From Pohlia nutans (Eukaryota > Streptophyta > Bryopsida > Bryales > Mniaceae): a stretch of DNA of 64,000 nt. This document shows, one piece after another, positions 1 to 10,900 of this stretch; the stretch's first letter is position 1; each line of letters starts with the position of its first letter. The translations under genes and the position numbers were made by a program. The stretch is taken from NCBI GenBank assembly GCA_022496805.1, contig CM040085.1:41879811-41943810 (forward strand). The letters run 5' to 3'. A model generated the notes under the pieces. That model ran no database searches and was not told the DNA's origin. It saw nothing but the letters and a program-made list of their open reading frames with translations.

Positions 1-535
1 TCTTGTGTTTGGAAGTTTTTGTTATCTTATTTTTTTAGATCGTGTTCTCTTGTTCATGTTTCAATAGTGTATGTATTCCGATCTTGATTAATGTACCAAC
101 TCCTTTCAATTTTTAACGCATAAATTTTTGTCCTAAACCGAATACGGACAAGTCACTCTCACTTATAAAATTCACAATAATTATGTGAGTTTGTTCTTGA
201 CATGAAAAACGTGTTGACAAAGGTCATTGTTCAACCTCTTCACCTTCATTTTCAAAAATTGAATCCAAATTCTATTTAACTTTTATCTCACACACCCTCC
301 AAAATCTCATTTTTGAGTGTGCATTATATAGTTCAAAGACATACTATAATCTTGCAATTCCACCATTGGATGATTATTTAATTTTGACAAATTGTGTCCA
401 CTCCAGTTGAGAATACAATTGTACAATTACTTTCTAATTTAAACCATTCTATTTTCTAAGAGTATCAATCACGATGAAAAAAACTACTGAAATCCACTGC
501 ACGAAGCTACAGTACCGTAGGCACTAAAGGGTTAA
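1..535 (+). repeat. Long TTAA-flanked repeat, partial copy (cut by window start)
   Basis: This is one of three copies of a dispersed repeat; the others are at 13290-13985 (same orientation) and 61674-62487 (inverted). Shared landmarks include the blocks ATTCACAATAATTATGT and AATCTCATTTTTGAGTGTGC. The right end is CACTAAAGGG followed by TTAA at 532-535, identical in the second copy and mirrored as TTAA-CCCTTTAGTG in the third. No coding potential is seen. The TTAA boundary with a CCCTTT terminus is the pattern of a TTAA-targeting (piggyBac-type) non-autonomous element; that classification is inference. Confidence 0.75.
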
Positions 536-1171
536 TTGCCCATCCAAGCCTACTCTAATAAGGACTATGGTGTAATAGGTATACAGATGTAAATTCCATA
601 TGCCTTTTCAAGCCAAATAACTAGATCAGGTGTGAACTCCATAAATGCAAGCAGCAAAATACATTTCATACGGCAAGAGCTATCACTCCATGTCGAGACA
701 CCACCTTGCGGTTACAGTAGGTGAGCCATCAAATCTGACCATCCCAATACCCCCGTTCACACAGAAATTTTCTGACTTCAAAAAAATCAAGTGAAACCCA
801 CATGACTTCAAAAAAATTAAAAAATCAAGTGACTTCAAAAAAATTGTATCCACGTGTCAACCCACATGCATGAATGAATGTGCTCAGAAGCTTCCATTTG
901 AAGACAATGACTTCCGACATCTATAATGAAACGTCTATAATGACATTTTGGCTCTTCCCAGAAACGCACCTCAGGTAAAAAAACATCTCATAGAAATACA
1001 ACATATTTCGATCCTGGTCTTGTTTTCCCGACGCAGAAATGTAGACTCTTTCAAAACGACAGTCCATTTACTGCTAAACCCGTTCCTCTGACCCTATGAT
1101 CACCAATGGAAATTCGAATGAGGCCTATGCTAAGCTTCATATGAAATATTGTTTCGCAGTAATAGACGTTT
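536..1171. other. Intergenic, no gene seen
   Basis: This lies downstream of the NSA1/WDR74-like gene and presumably includes its 3' UTR. It contains a short run of degenerate GACTTCAAAAAAATT repeats (about 773-850) and nothing else I can support. Confidence 0.5.
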
Positions 1172-4100
1172 CTATGATTTCACTTTCCGGGGCTTTTTAG
1201 AACTCCTCTCCTGTTTGTCCTCCGAGTTACTAACCTTTGCTTTAGGCTTTTTACTCTTCACCCCATTCTTCAATGGACGAGGAGAATCATCCACTTCCTG
1301 CCTAGACCGCTTCTTCTTTTCATTTACTTTCATCTCCTTCGCTGGCTTTGAATGGGGTGTCTTCTCTTCTCCATTTACAACAGTCTTCACTACTGGCTCT
1401 GCGTAGGATGGCTTTGGAGACTCAGAAACCAAAATATTTCAAGAAATACATCAAGAGGTATTTAATCATCATTATGTAAGGCCATTCTAACCAATAGCAT
1501 GCACGTTATGCAAGATATTCTATCAGCTCCGGAAAAGGAAGGATGCCTGAAGTAATCCAATTCAACAAGATATATCGATTATTGTACCTTTATCAGCACT
1601 CTCAGATGCTGGAGGCATGGATACTGCACTCGTGTCAAACACTACGCTCACCAACTGTTGCTTCAAAAACAGCTGAACAAAATGGTAACAGTGCATGATA
1701 AGTAATTTCTCAGGGCAACAGGCGACACAAAAATTATTATGAAATATACAGGCCAATAAAGTCATTATTGCATACAACTCACCATTGCAAGAAGCTGCCG
1801 AGTCTTTGAGTGGTGAATCCTTAAATATCTGTCCAAACCTGCACAGATAAACAATCAAATTATAATTATGGGATTACGATTTCACAACATCAAAGAGCAG
1901 ACAAAGGAGATTGAATTCACTGCTCGCAAACCATTACAGTTATAAAAACAAGATAACCATTTGCATCAAACATTGCTTTACGTACCACAAGATGCAACCA
2001 GGGGCAGAGTTGGATGCCGAACTACTGACCGCACACTGCCTGCTATTTTTCCCTTGAAACCTCCAACGTTTTGCCCTGCATACTACATTACTTAGAACAA
2101 TGCCTTTGCATCGAGTGGCAAATCATCAATTCAAACCAAAATAGTTGGCAAAAGAATGAGCCCCAAGCTGACCTGTTCGCATATCAAAGCATCCCAAGTC
2201 TCCGCTCCCTGTTCCAACGTATACGATGTACCCATCCCCTTCTGGTGCAATGGACTTGATCGGAGATTCTCCATAGTCGAACATCAGCACTGGCCGCCGC
2301 TGCGATCCCGTTGTATCATACAATCGAATCTGTCAAAAAAGAAACCAAAGGATGGTGCCAGTTCAGAATCATTTCGTCGACCAACTAATGAGAAGATCCA
2401 CGAGCAGCCAAAGTTCAGAAACAATGAGATCTCAGAAAAAAACAAAATCACACCTGGTGGTGACCAGTTCCAACAACAAACTTGTGGTGATCCTTGTCGG
2501 AGAGGAATGCCAATGCTGTGACATATGCTGGAGCTATCAGCCCTAAATTGTCCCTTCGTGGCTGAAAAAAAACATAGTCCATCTCAGGAGGAGAAGAAAG
2601 AGTTTGTGGTTTTTAAAATAACCAATTCAATTGATCATATTGTGAAAAATATAATTCATATAGCGCCAAATTTTATACCACCGAAATCAGTGAAGAACAT
2701 TGCACGTGTTGGTCAAAAAACAAATAAAATAGGGAGCCTTTTGATCCTATAGGGATTAATCACAAAACGAATCAATCGAGCTACTTACATTTTTAGCACT
2801 CCATATACGGGTTTGCTTTTCCAGATCCCAGAGACTGACATCGACACCTTTTCTGCGATGGAAGAAAATGTTTACTGACGTGAGATTCAAGTGACTTAAA
2901 CCCTAACGCCCAATATGGCCATCTGAATCACTGAACTTTGCAACGGTGGTATTTTCCCATTTTACCTCGGTTTTCAGATTGCAATACATCGTTTTAAAGC
3001 TCTTGTTCTATACTACAAGATCAACAGTGTTGATCGTGTCAAACTGAAGTCATTTTCACACGAACAGATGAATTGCAGCAGAGGGTCCAATTTTCCAACA
3101 CTACAGAAAATACACAGTGGACGCTTAGGGGTTAAGCCAGGAGTGGAATATGCCAGTGTGTACATCTTCCAGAAACTAATGTGAGCAAGAGAATATGCAA
3201 AAAGAGACAGATACATACCCTCCGAAAAGAGCATAACGCTCACTACCGTCCACCCGTAGACAAAGAACGCATCCGGAATCAGTCACACTCCAGATGATTG
3301 AATCCGCTGGGCTGCTTGTTGAAACACCCATGTCTTCATCACCAGCAGTAGACACTCCCATGTCTTCGTCTTCATCTTGACAATGGATTCTTTGAATAGC
3401 AGCCACACCCTGCTCTGTGCAAGTCAATACTGCTGAACCCCTGAAATAACACAGATTGGTTGATTCAAAAAACGCATGTTTCATCAAATAAGAATTAAAA
3501 AAATTAGGGTTTGAATTGCAGCCAAACCCTGCTCTATGCAAGACAATACTGCTGAGCCTCTGGAATATAACATAGATTGATTGGTTCAGAAAACGCATGT
3601 TTCATATCACTATATTTAAAAAAGAATAGGGTTTGGAGTTTAGGGTTTAAAGTTTACCAAATACTATCTTTCTTAAAAAGATGCAGTCCACAAACTGCGT
3701 CACTTGCATCTTCACGGGGTTTTCCATTGCTTCCGTCAGTCGCTGCGGAAGTCGGAACTCCAATTTCAGTAAGCCTGACACCAGAGCTTGGATTCAAGAC
3801 TTCCACCTGGTGGTTGGTCGAGTTTCATAATCGGTTAGAGCGTGTGTCATAAATCCTAAACCCTAAATAATCCACAATACTCATGATCAAGGAAGAACAA
3901 GGATTACGGGAAAAAGGAGTTCCATTTCATTCCATTTCCGTTTTAGATGCAATTAACCCCTAAGCGTCTAAAACGCCCAACATGGCCATCTACATGACTG
4001 AACTTTGCAACGGTAGCATTTTCTGATTCTACCTCAGTATTCTGATTGCAATACATCATTTTAAAGCTCTTGTTCTATACTACAAGATCAACAGCGTCCA

Positions 4101-4662
4101 TCGTGTCAAACTGAAGTCATTTTCACACAAACAGATGATTTGCTGCAGGGGGTACAATTTTCCTACACTACAGAAAATACACAGTGGACGCTTAGGGGTC
4201 AAACTGTGTTTATTTCGATTCTCTAAGATGCTGTTATTAAGCTGTACACATACAAGAATTGAAAATCTCAAATTATACCGAAACATTGGTCGTGAATCTT
4301 AAACCCTAAATTATCCCGAAATTCGAGCTGCAATGATAACGCAACTCACTCTGCCATTTTTCCTCGCCAATGCGATCCCGTCTTCACTATACGCGGTGCA
4401 CAACGTCGGCTGGGGACCCCATCGAGCCACCACTTGCGGCACGCCCTTGTCCGACGCAACTTCCACCACTGCAAAAGTGGATGAACAAGGAGAGTTGAAG
4501 ACGAAGGCTCTGGACAAGAGTTGCAATGTGATGAACTAAACATCTTCTTCCATTGCAGAAAAGGTGTTATATCGTACCTTTCAGAAAACCTAGAGTGTCG
4601 CAGCAAAGGGCTCGGAAGGGCGGGCATCCCGCTAGTTGCACCGAATTGGTGCGCGGCATCAT
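1172..4662 (-). CDS. NSA1/WDR74-like WD-repeat ribosome biogenesis protein
   Basis: The family (yeast Nsa1, human WDR74) is a nucleolar beta-propeller factor for 60S pre-ribosome assembly. The ATG at 4662 opens MMPRTNSVQLAGCPPFRAL, which resembles the start of plant homologues. About eleven exons follow: 4662-4579, 4473-4353 (VARWGPQ, ALARKNGR), about 3810-3661 (VEVLNPSSG), 3439-3221 (acidic insert, WSVTDSGCVLCLRVDG), about 2856-2789 (DVSLWDLEKQTRIW), about 2562-2456 (FVVGTGHHQ), about 2330-2176 (YDTTGSQRRPVLMFDYGES), about 2070-1986 (GSVRSVVRHPTLPLVASCG), about 1845-1785 (LDRYLRIHHSKTRQLL), 1672-1585, and a lysine-rich tail at about 1432-1172 (KKKRSRQEVDD, KKPRKVKS) that looks like a nuclear or nucleolar signal. 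The YDT...RRPV and ASCGLDRYLR blocks are family hallmarks. The splice into the last exon does not keep frame with the sites I can see, so the C-terminus is uncertain. Two introns host related TTAA elements. Confidence 0.85.
2896..3135 (+). mobile_element. Short TTAA MITE, copy A, in an intron of the NSA1/WDR74-like gene
   Basis: This 240-bp unit is bounded by TTAA at 2896-2899 and 3132-3135. The right end reads GACGCTTAGGGG-TTAA; the left end is the degenerate mirror TTAA-ACCCTAACGCCC. The interior is close to copy B at 3953-4202, sharing ACTGAACTTTGCAACGGT, GAAGTCATTTTCACAC and ACAGAAAATACACAGTGGAC. It is non-coding. Confidence 0.8.
3953..4202 (+). mobile_element. Short TTAA MITE, copy B, in an intron of the NSA1/WDR74-like gene
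   Basis: This 250-bp unit has terminal inverted repeats TTAA-CCCCTAAGCGTC and GACGCTTAGGGG-TCAA; the last TTAA has changed to TCAA. It is related to copy A 0.8 kb away. The ends also match those of the 45286-45898 element, so these belong to one terminal-sequence group. Confidence 0.85.
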
Positions 4663-4884
4663 GAAAGAGCGTGAAAACAGACAGACCTGCAAAAATAATT
4701 TTTCTTTGTTCTTGCAAAAGAGAAGACAGGGTAACAGAGGGTTTTAGGATTTAGGGTTTTAGGGCTCGAGGGCTTTAGAGTTGGATTGCAGCCCCACGAT
4801 GAAGTGGACGAACGAAGAACGGTCCAGATTAGTCGTCGTGGGGAACTCGTTGGGCAAAGCGGGTCGGTGTGAATGGAGCTGGTT

Positions 4885-5218
4885 TATAGTGGATAGCCCA
4901 TAAACCAACACTTTAAGCTTTTCAAGCAAATCTAATACCGGTATAGAATTTGAAGCTTTCAATGAACACCTATTCAAGATATTGTTGGTTTATAGTACAC
5001 GTCGGTTATTGGGTCATTCACCTTAGTTGTCCCTTTCTATTATGAGATGTTTGGAAAGTCATAACTTCAAGGTGGCAAACATAGATTAAGGTGAATGACT
5101 CAACCATATAAACCAACAATATCTTCAACAGGTTTTCATTGAAAGCTTCTAATTCTATACCAGAACTAGATTTTGTATGAAAAGCTTAAAGTGTTGGTTT
5201 ATGGGTCATTCACTATAG
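4885..5218. repeat. Fold-back (long inverted repeat) element
   Basis: Two arms of about 105 bp face each other. The left arm carries CCCATAAACCAACACTTTAA and CAAGATATTGTTGGTTTAT. The right arm carries the complements ATAAACCAACAATATCTT and TTAAAGTGTTGGTTTATGGG. The middle contains a second inverted pair (GGGTCATTCACCTTAG and ATTAAGGTGAATGACTC). Fragments related to its core recur at about 14375-14500. It lies just upstream of the NSA1/WDR74-like start. Confidence 0.8.
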
Positions 5219-6308
5219 TCACTTAATGACTTCAATCACATGTGTATTGCTTGAAACAATACCATTGTCGTATTATGAAGTGTCATATTACATAGAGAAG
5301 ACTCTAATGCATAAATAGTTGAAAAGGCGTTGGAATGTTGAAATGTTGTGGAGAGCGTGCATATACTCGTTATGCATTATGTATTAGATTAGGTTGACAT
5401 GTTTTGAAGACAAAATCATCATGGGGAGTGTGCGTGCGTGCATTCACCACCATGCATTATATTATAGACTATGTGGGCTTATACTAAAGTGAATCTAGCA
5501 CAATACAAGTGTGCCAATGTTAAAATTGTTGCAAAGAGCGTGTGTACATGCGTTCACCACCCTATGTCATATCTCATCCTCCGTGGAAAAACTAAACTGG
5601 ATACAAATAGTAATTATGGACCCTATATTATCGAATGCAGTAAAACAATAAAACTCGATTTCTGAGCGATCTAGGAAAGCCACCCCAAATTCTATTTTTA
5701 GCCAGTTTAGTTTTTCCACGAAGGGTGAGATATATTAGATTCCACTCCAAATTTCACAATTTTTTAGATTTTCAAAAAATGAAAAAAATGCATAACAAAC
5801 GTAACCAAATTATTAGTATGGAAATGTTCGTATTCAAAAATCAAATGGATAGTATAACCAATGAGGCATATGAGTGGTGAGTATGTTGTATGACACAATG
5901 TCAAGCTCAAAATTCCAATTTCCAACAATTATATTTGCACTAAGGTGAAAAAACGTACGATTGATTTTTTAAACACTTCAATATAATTGGAGGAAATTTT
6001 TCAAAGAAATTCATTTTTATGGTATCAACAATTGAAAAAGATGATTCTACAAAAAATACTTATAATCTTTTAATATGCCACGAACTTTTTATGAATTTTC
6101 AAAGTAAAAGTTGATTAATCAACTACAAGTAATGGCATTAAGATGTGGGGACAATTTCCATGTGTTTTTTAAAGGAATTGTTTAAAAACAAGTCTATATG
6201 TACAAATGGATACATGAACCGTTTTGGGATTTTCCTTGAATTTGTTGATCAAAGGATTCACTAAAACGTGAAAAAAAGGAAATAAATATAGTTCCAATAG
6301 AGGGTATC
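5219..6308. other. Intergenic with a small hairpin repeat, no gene
   Basis: A 165-bp fold-back lies at about 5569-5733: ATATCTCATCCTCCGTGGAA is mirrored by TTCCACGAAGGGTGAGATAT, with AACTAAACTGG and CCAGTTTAGTT inside. It is MITE-like but lacks an obvious target duplication. The rest is AT-rich with no supported gene. Confidence 0.6.
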
Positions 6309-6311
6309 TAA

Positions 6312-7019
6312 GGGCCACTTTACACTAGGAGTCGACCCCGTGTTGATGTGTAAAAGGGTTGAAATCCTCGCTTCTCATTGGTCAAAAGCTTGAAATTGGG
6401 CTCAATCCCATTACACTAGGTGTCGAGCCCAATGCAACCAAAACATTTTTTTACATTAAAGTCGATAAACTTTTACACAGGCCCAATTCCATTAATTGGA
6501 TCCATCAAATATGGATGCTCAAATTTTGGACTTGGCCCCGAGTACACATTTCATTAAAAGCTTAAGGCCAGGCCTAAGGCTCATATGGGATGATTTTTTT
6601 TTGTTGAATTCGGCCCAAAACGACGGGCCCGACTCCTAAAGGCCGCTTCACACTATAGTCGTCCAAGTTGAGAGGCCGTGGGATTGAGTGGCCAAACTTT
6701 GTTGAGAGTCCAAAGAAACGGGCTGAAAATAAACAATAAAATATAGTTTTGATTTTTTATGAGAAATAATCGACGGCCTCTCGACCATAGTTTGGATTTC
6801 TATTCCCGTTTGACCCAAACTTCCTTGGAGAGTCCGTCAACCTTGGTCAAAAAGTGTTGCCATGTAGGCATTTTGAAGGGCGACGACCTTTGGACTTTGA
6901 CCTCTTGTGTGAAGGGTCGAGAGGCCGAATTCTTGATTTCTTGCAATCCGATTGGTGGAAATTGACGGCCTCTCAACCTTTGACCATAGTGTGAAGCGGC
7001 CCTAAGTGTAAAACGGCCC
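6312..7019. mobile_element. Tourist/PIF-like MITE (outer)
   Basis: The terminal inverted repeats read GGGCCACTTTACAC at the left and GTGTAAAACGGCCC at the right. Flanking TAA at 6309-6311 and 7020-7022 fits the 3-bp TWA target duplication of PIF/Harbinger elements. A second, related element sits inside it. It is non-coding. Confidence 0.7.
6640..7002. mobile_element. Tourist/PIF-like MITE nested in the outer one
   Basis: The ends read AGGCCGCTTCACACTATAG and CATAGTGTGAAGCGGCCC, with TAA at 6637-6639 and 7003-7005. The right terminus lies 17 bp inside that of the outer element, so one family member has inserted into another close to its end. A subterminal inverted pair is also visible: GAGAGGCCGTGGGATTGAG at the left and GGCCTCTCAACCTTTGACC at the right. 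Confidence 0.65.
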
Positions 7020-7441
7020 TAAGAGCAAGCCCAGCGGTTCCAGAACAAATATGTCCACCAAACATTAATTTGAGGGCCATTTTTAATTTAGAGGAATGTT
7101 ATACAAGAAGTAGCCCAACAACATTCCTTGAGCGAACACCAAGGCAACTTATAAAACAAAGATTTTATGAAAGTAACTTGATGACTTTGAAGCACGGGCC
7201 GGTGAATAGTCTTCAAGCTCGTTATTTAATTGTTGATTGAGCATCTTTGCTCGCTTGGTGTGAGAAATTTGCTTGCGCCAAAACTTCTGTGGATGGTGGG
7301 GAAACCTCAAACTTTGGCTCCAAAAACTATTATTTAGCGTTAGTGGGTAGTTGCTGGGCCAAACTTCGAAGCAAGTGGAGATGACTACACCAAATCTTGG
7401 CGTTGGTCCCTCCAAAACACCTGCTGCTGGGCATGCTCTAA
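7020..7441. mobile_element. MITE-like element with GAGCA(A/T)GCCCAGC ends
   Basis: The left end AAGAGCAAGCCCAGCGG is mirrored at the right by CTGCTGGGCATGCTCTA. The interior of about 390 bp has no gene. It abuts the Tourist-like nest on the left and the E2F-site promoter of the next gene on the right. Confidence 0.55.
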
Positions 7442-7522
7442 CCCGGACCTCACCAAAAAATCAACCGCATTCCAACGGTACAATTAGCGACGGTTGGACT
7501 GAACAGATGAACGTGATTTTCG

Positions 7523-7610
7523 TTTCCCGCGCGAAGCCAAAGTTCATCCACATCTGTTTCCCGCTTTGAATCTCCCGCCACAGTCCCGCCACTCAATCCC
7601 GCCACCAAGC
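7523..7610 (+). promoter_or_regulatory. E2F-site cluster, promoter of the CTF4-like gene
   Basis: Two consensus E2F sites TTTCCCGC lie at 7523-7530 (followed by GCG) and 7557-7564. TCCCGCC-type half sites follow at about 7572-7609. TTTSSCGC clusters are the known control element of plant S-phase genes. Their position 300-400 bp before the ATG marks this as the core promoter and suggests that transcription begins after it. Confidence 0.75.
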
Positions 7611-7915
7611 TCCGTTTGCCGATGTCTCTGAGATCAGTGCCACGCTCGTGTCATTGAGTCTGCCATGGAACCTGTCCGCGTTGTTAGTTAATCCGGACTC
7701 TGTAGTGTCCAATTTCTGCAGCAATCTCGCTTGACAGAATTTCTTTGACAGCAATCGCTTGACAGATGCTTGATCTGGGTCGAGGCTTTTGTGAAGAGAG
7801 AGACTTTCGAGCTCATTATTTTGTGCTTTGAGAGAGCGGGAACAGGTAGCTTGTATAGGAAGATACAGTTTGCGTATCTGCGAACGGTGAGAGTCCTTTC
7901 GTAGTTCAAAGAGCG

Positions 7916-10900
7916 ATGGCGTTCAGAGGCAAGCTGGATGCGTGGAGTGACGACGACGAGGACATAATGCCGAAGCGAACGGAGAGGTCTGAATCGAAGT
8001 CCATGACTCCCTCTGAAGAAATGGACATGGAGATAGTTTCCCCCCCTGAGCCTTCTTCTCCCAAACCCCGCAAGCGGATCGCGCGAGCGCCGTGCCTGGA
8101 CAGTGACGACGACGACGACGAAGAGCCGTACCGGTTTGCGAAGGTTGCCAAAGTGGAGCCTCCTCCGCCATCGCCGAAAGCAAAACCTGCTGCAGCAATT
8201 GAAGTTTTCAGCCCGCCTAGGGATATCAACTATTCTCGCGCGCCCCGGTCTTCTTCAGGCCCCGTAATGCAAGCCCCTGTTCAGCCCGGATGCACGGAAC
8301 GCAGTGACGGGAAGAGCCGGTTCTTGGCTTACAACATGCTCGGTTGCATTAGTAGAGTCGAGACGGAGGCCGGCTTTGCTCACGTGGAGGTAAAATTCTA
8401 TCTCAACTATATTGTTATAAGAATCTGTTGAAAGATTTCGTGTGCTATCTGCACAGAAAAAGCAATCTGCACAGAAAAAGCAGTATCAATGCTACATCAA
8501 TTCATAGAATTTGCTCTTTCAGGTAGTGGTTTTGAAAATTGTGATATTCTCCTTTTGTCCCGTGTTACTTGATACTTTTGAGTTCAGGATTTCATGTGCT
8601 ATTGGTTTGCCTGCATCAATTCTTAGCATTTGTTCATTCAGTTAGTTGTTTTGAAAATCATATTAATACTCCCTCAGTCCCATGTTACTTGATGCTTTTG
8701 AGTTTAGAGCATAAAGGATCTGTTGAAAGATTTCACTTGCCAGTTAGTGGTTTTGAAAACCGTATTCATAATCCATGATTCTGCTTAGATTACTCGGTAA
8801 ATTTACTTAAGGTAGAGGTACTCATTTGATTTCTAATATCTTGTAGGAGTGTACTGTCATTGGGAGATCACCACAGAGATCACTTTGGATGCTAGAGCCA
8901 AATTCTCTTGAGATCTTATTTTGTACGAGTTTCATGTGCAATTGTTTACAGTGGGAGGTTGTAGCCCATTAACGAAGCGACAGTAGACAACGCCATTTCC
9001 ATTCACAGATGAGTGGCGATGGAGATTTAGAAAAGTCATGCTTGCTAATTGAAGGCCAACCAACTGTATGAATAGATGAGTTGCTGTTGGTAATAGGGTC
9101 CACACGGGATTAGGTCTAGTCTGCTGCATGAGGTTGAAGAAAGGATCACATTCTTTTCTCTGTGGTGGTGAGCAGGTGGATTTCCACGACACAGGCAAGG
9201 GTATGCGTGTACCATCTATGACAGATTTTTTCGGCTTTACAATGGCGGCAATGAATGAGAGAGGAAGTGTATTTGCCAACCCACAGAATGGAGATAAAAC
9301 TCCCAGCACAATCATGTACCGTCCATTTAACAGCTGGACGAGCAACAGCGAGGTTGGATACTAAGCTCAATGCGTTTAATTCGTCGATTCTATTGTGCAT
9401 TGCATCATTCTAGTTCAGTTGGTTACAAGCATTTTGAATTCTGTCCTCTATTGAAACACATTGGCTCATCTGCAGTGGTCAATGCGATTCTCGGTGGACG
9501 AGGAAGTGAAAGCTGTTGCGATAGGCTGCGGCTGGGCAGCAGCAGCTACTAGCCAACATTTTCTTCGCGTCTACTCAGAAGCAGGATTACAGGTGACTCA
9601 TCAGGCCGAACTCTATTCACTTTGGTGGTTGATTTTCCATGTGATTCTTTATTGAGTACTGCAAATGGTTTAACACTCTGTTTCATTTGCCATGAACGCA
9701 GAGATTTGTCTCATCACTAGCTGGTCCAGTAGTTGCACTAGCTGGGAATGGAGATCACTTGGCCGTCGTCAGCCACGCAGCAACTCCTTTACCTTCAGGA
9801 GACCAAGTGTTAGAATATACGTTGTTGAACGTGCGAAATCAGAAACGGTTGTTGGCGGGCAAGCTTCCGCTAAGCCCGGCTTCCACATTAACCTGGCTTG
9901 GATTCACTGAAGCCGGGTCCCTGAGTTCATATGATTCACAGGTATGTCACTGTTAATTGACTCTACTCTAAGGGGAGAGACTAAGTACTTGTAATGGTTA
10001 AAATTTGTTGGATGTCCTATAAAAATGAGGCTTGTCTAGAGCAATTGTAGCATGTGTGGGGTCATTATTCCAAAGAATGAATTCATTTCTATTACAATTC
10101 TGACATGCGATTCTAGAAGAAGATACATTATACGATTGACTTTAAATATATCAATCAGTGTGGATTTTACTAGAGGAATATACTGAAGAGTAATTTGAGG
10201 TAGCAACACTTGTGATTAGCTGTTTGTTGTTCCCTTAAACCAGGGCCAACTGTTTCAATAGACTTATATCCAGGTGACCCGACTCAATTTTCTAGTGCTG
10301 ATTGGGTTTTACTGTGCAGGGAGTGCTTAGGGTTTATAGCAGTGAATACAATGGATGCTGGATTCCAGTCTTCAGGTAACCTGCGACATCTGGCATGTTA
10401 ACTCATTGTGTCTGTTGTACTTAGTTTTAATTAAGCAAATCCAGAAGTAGTGTTCGCTGAATGCTTCACGTGGTTATATCTTCAGTGCTGCTGCAGAAAG
10501 GAAGAAGGAGAAAAACAACTATTGGGTGGTTGGACTGGATACAACACAGGTTTACTGTGTTGTGTGTAAGGCACCTGACACGCAACCTCAGGTTGTCCCA
10601 AAGCCGGTGATGAGCGTCATCAACACTGCTGTGCCTGTCGTGCACTCAGATCTGGGAGCAGATGACCTAGAAAGTGACTTCTTAAGAGGAACATTGCATC
10701 TAACACATGTAAGCACATGCCTCATCCCAGGACCATCGATTTTATGTGTATGTCTCCAATTCTGAGGGCTTTACTTGGTCGGATTCTTTAACCTTTCTTC
10801 GCATACTTAGAATATGATGTCCTTGAACCCCTAAAGGACCAAGAAGTCTGAACGGGACCTTATGTTTTTGTTAAGCGTTTTTGAGTAGGTCCTATTTGAA

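Noticed and set aside
4346..4717. 123-codon minus-strand frame at the NSA1/WDR74 start
   Set aside because: It reads through intron 1 in a frame other than that giving the MMPRTNSVQLAGCPP start and the VARWGPQ exon.
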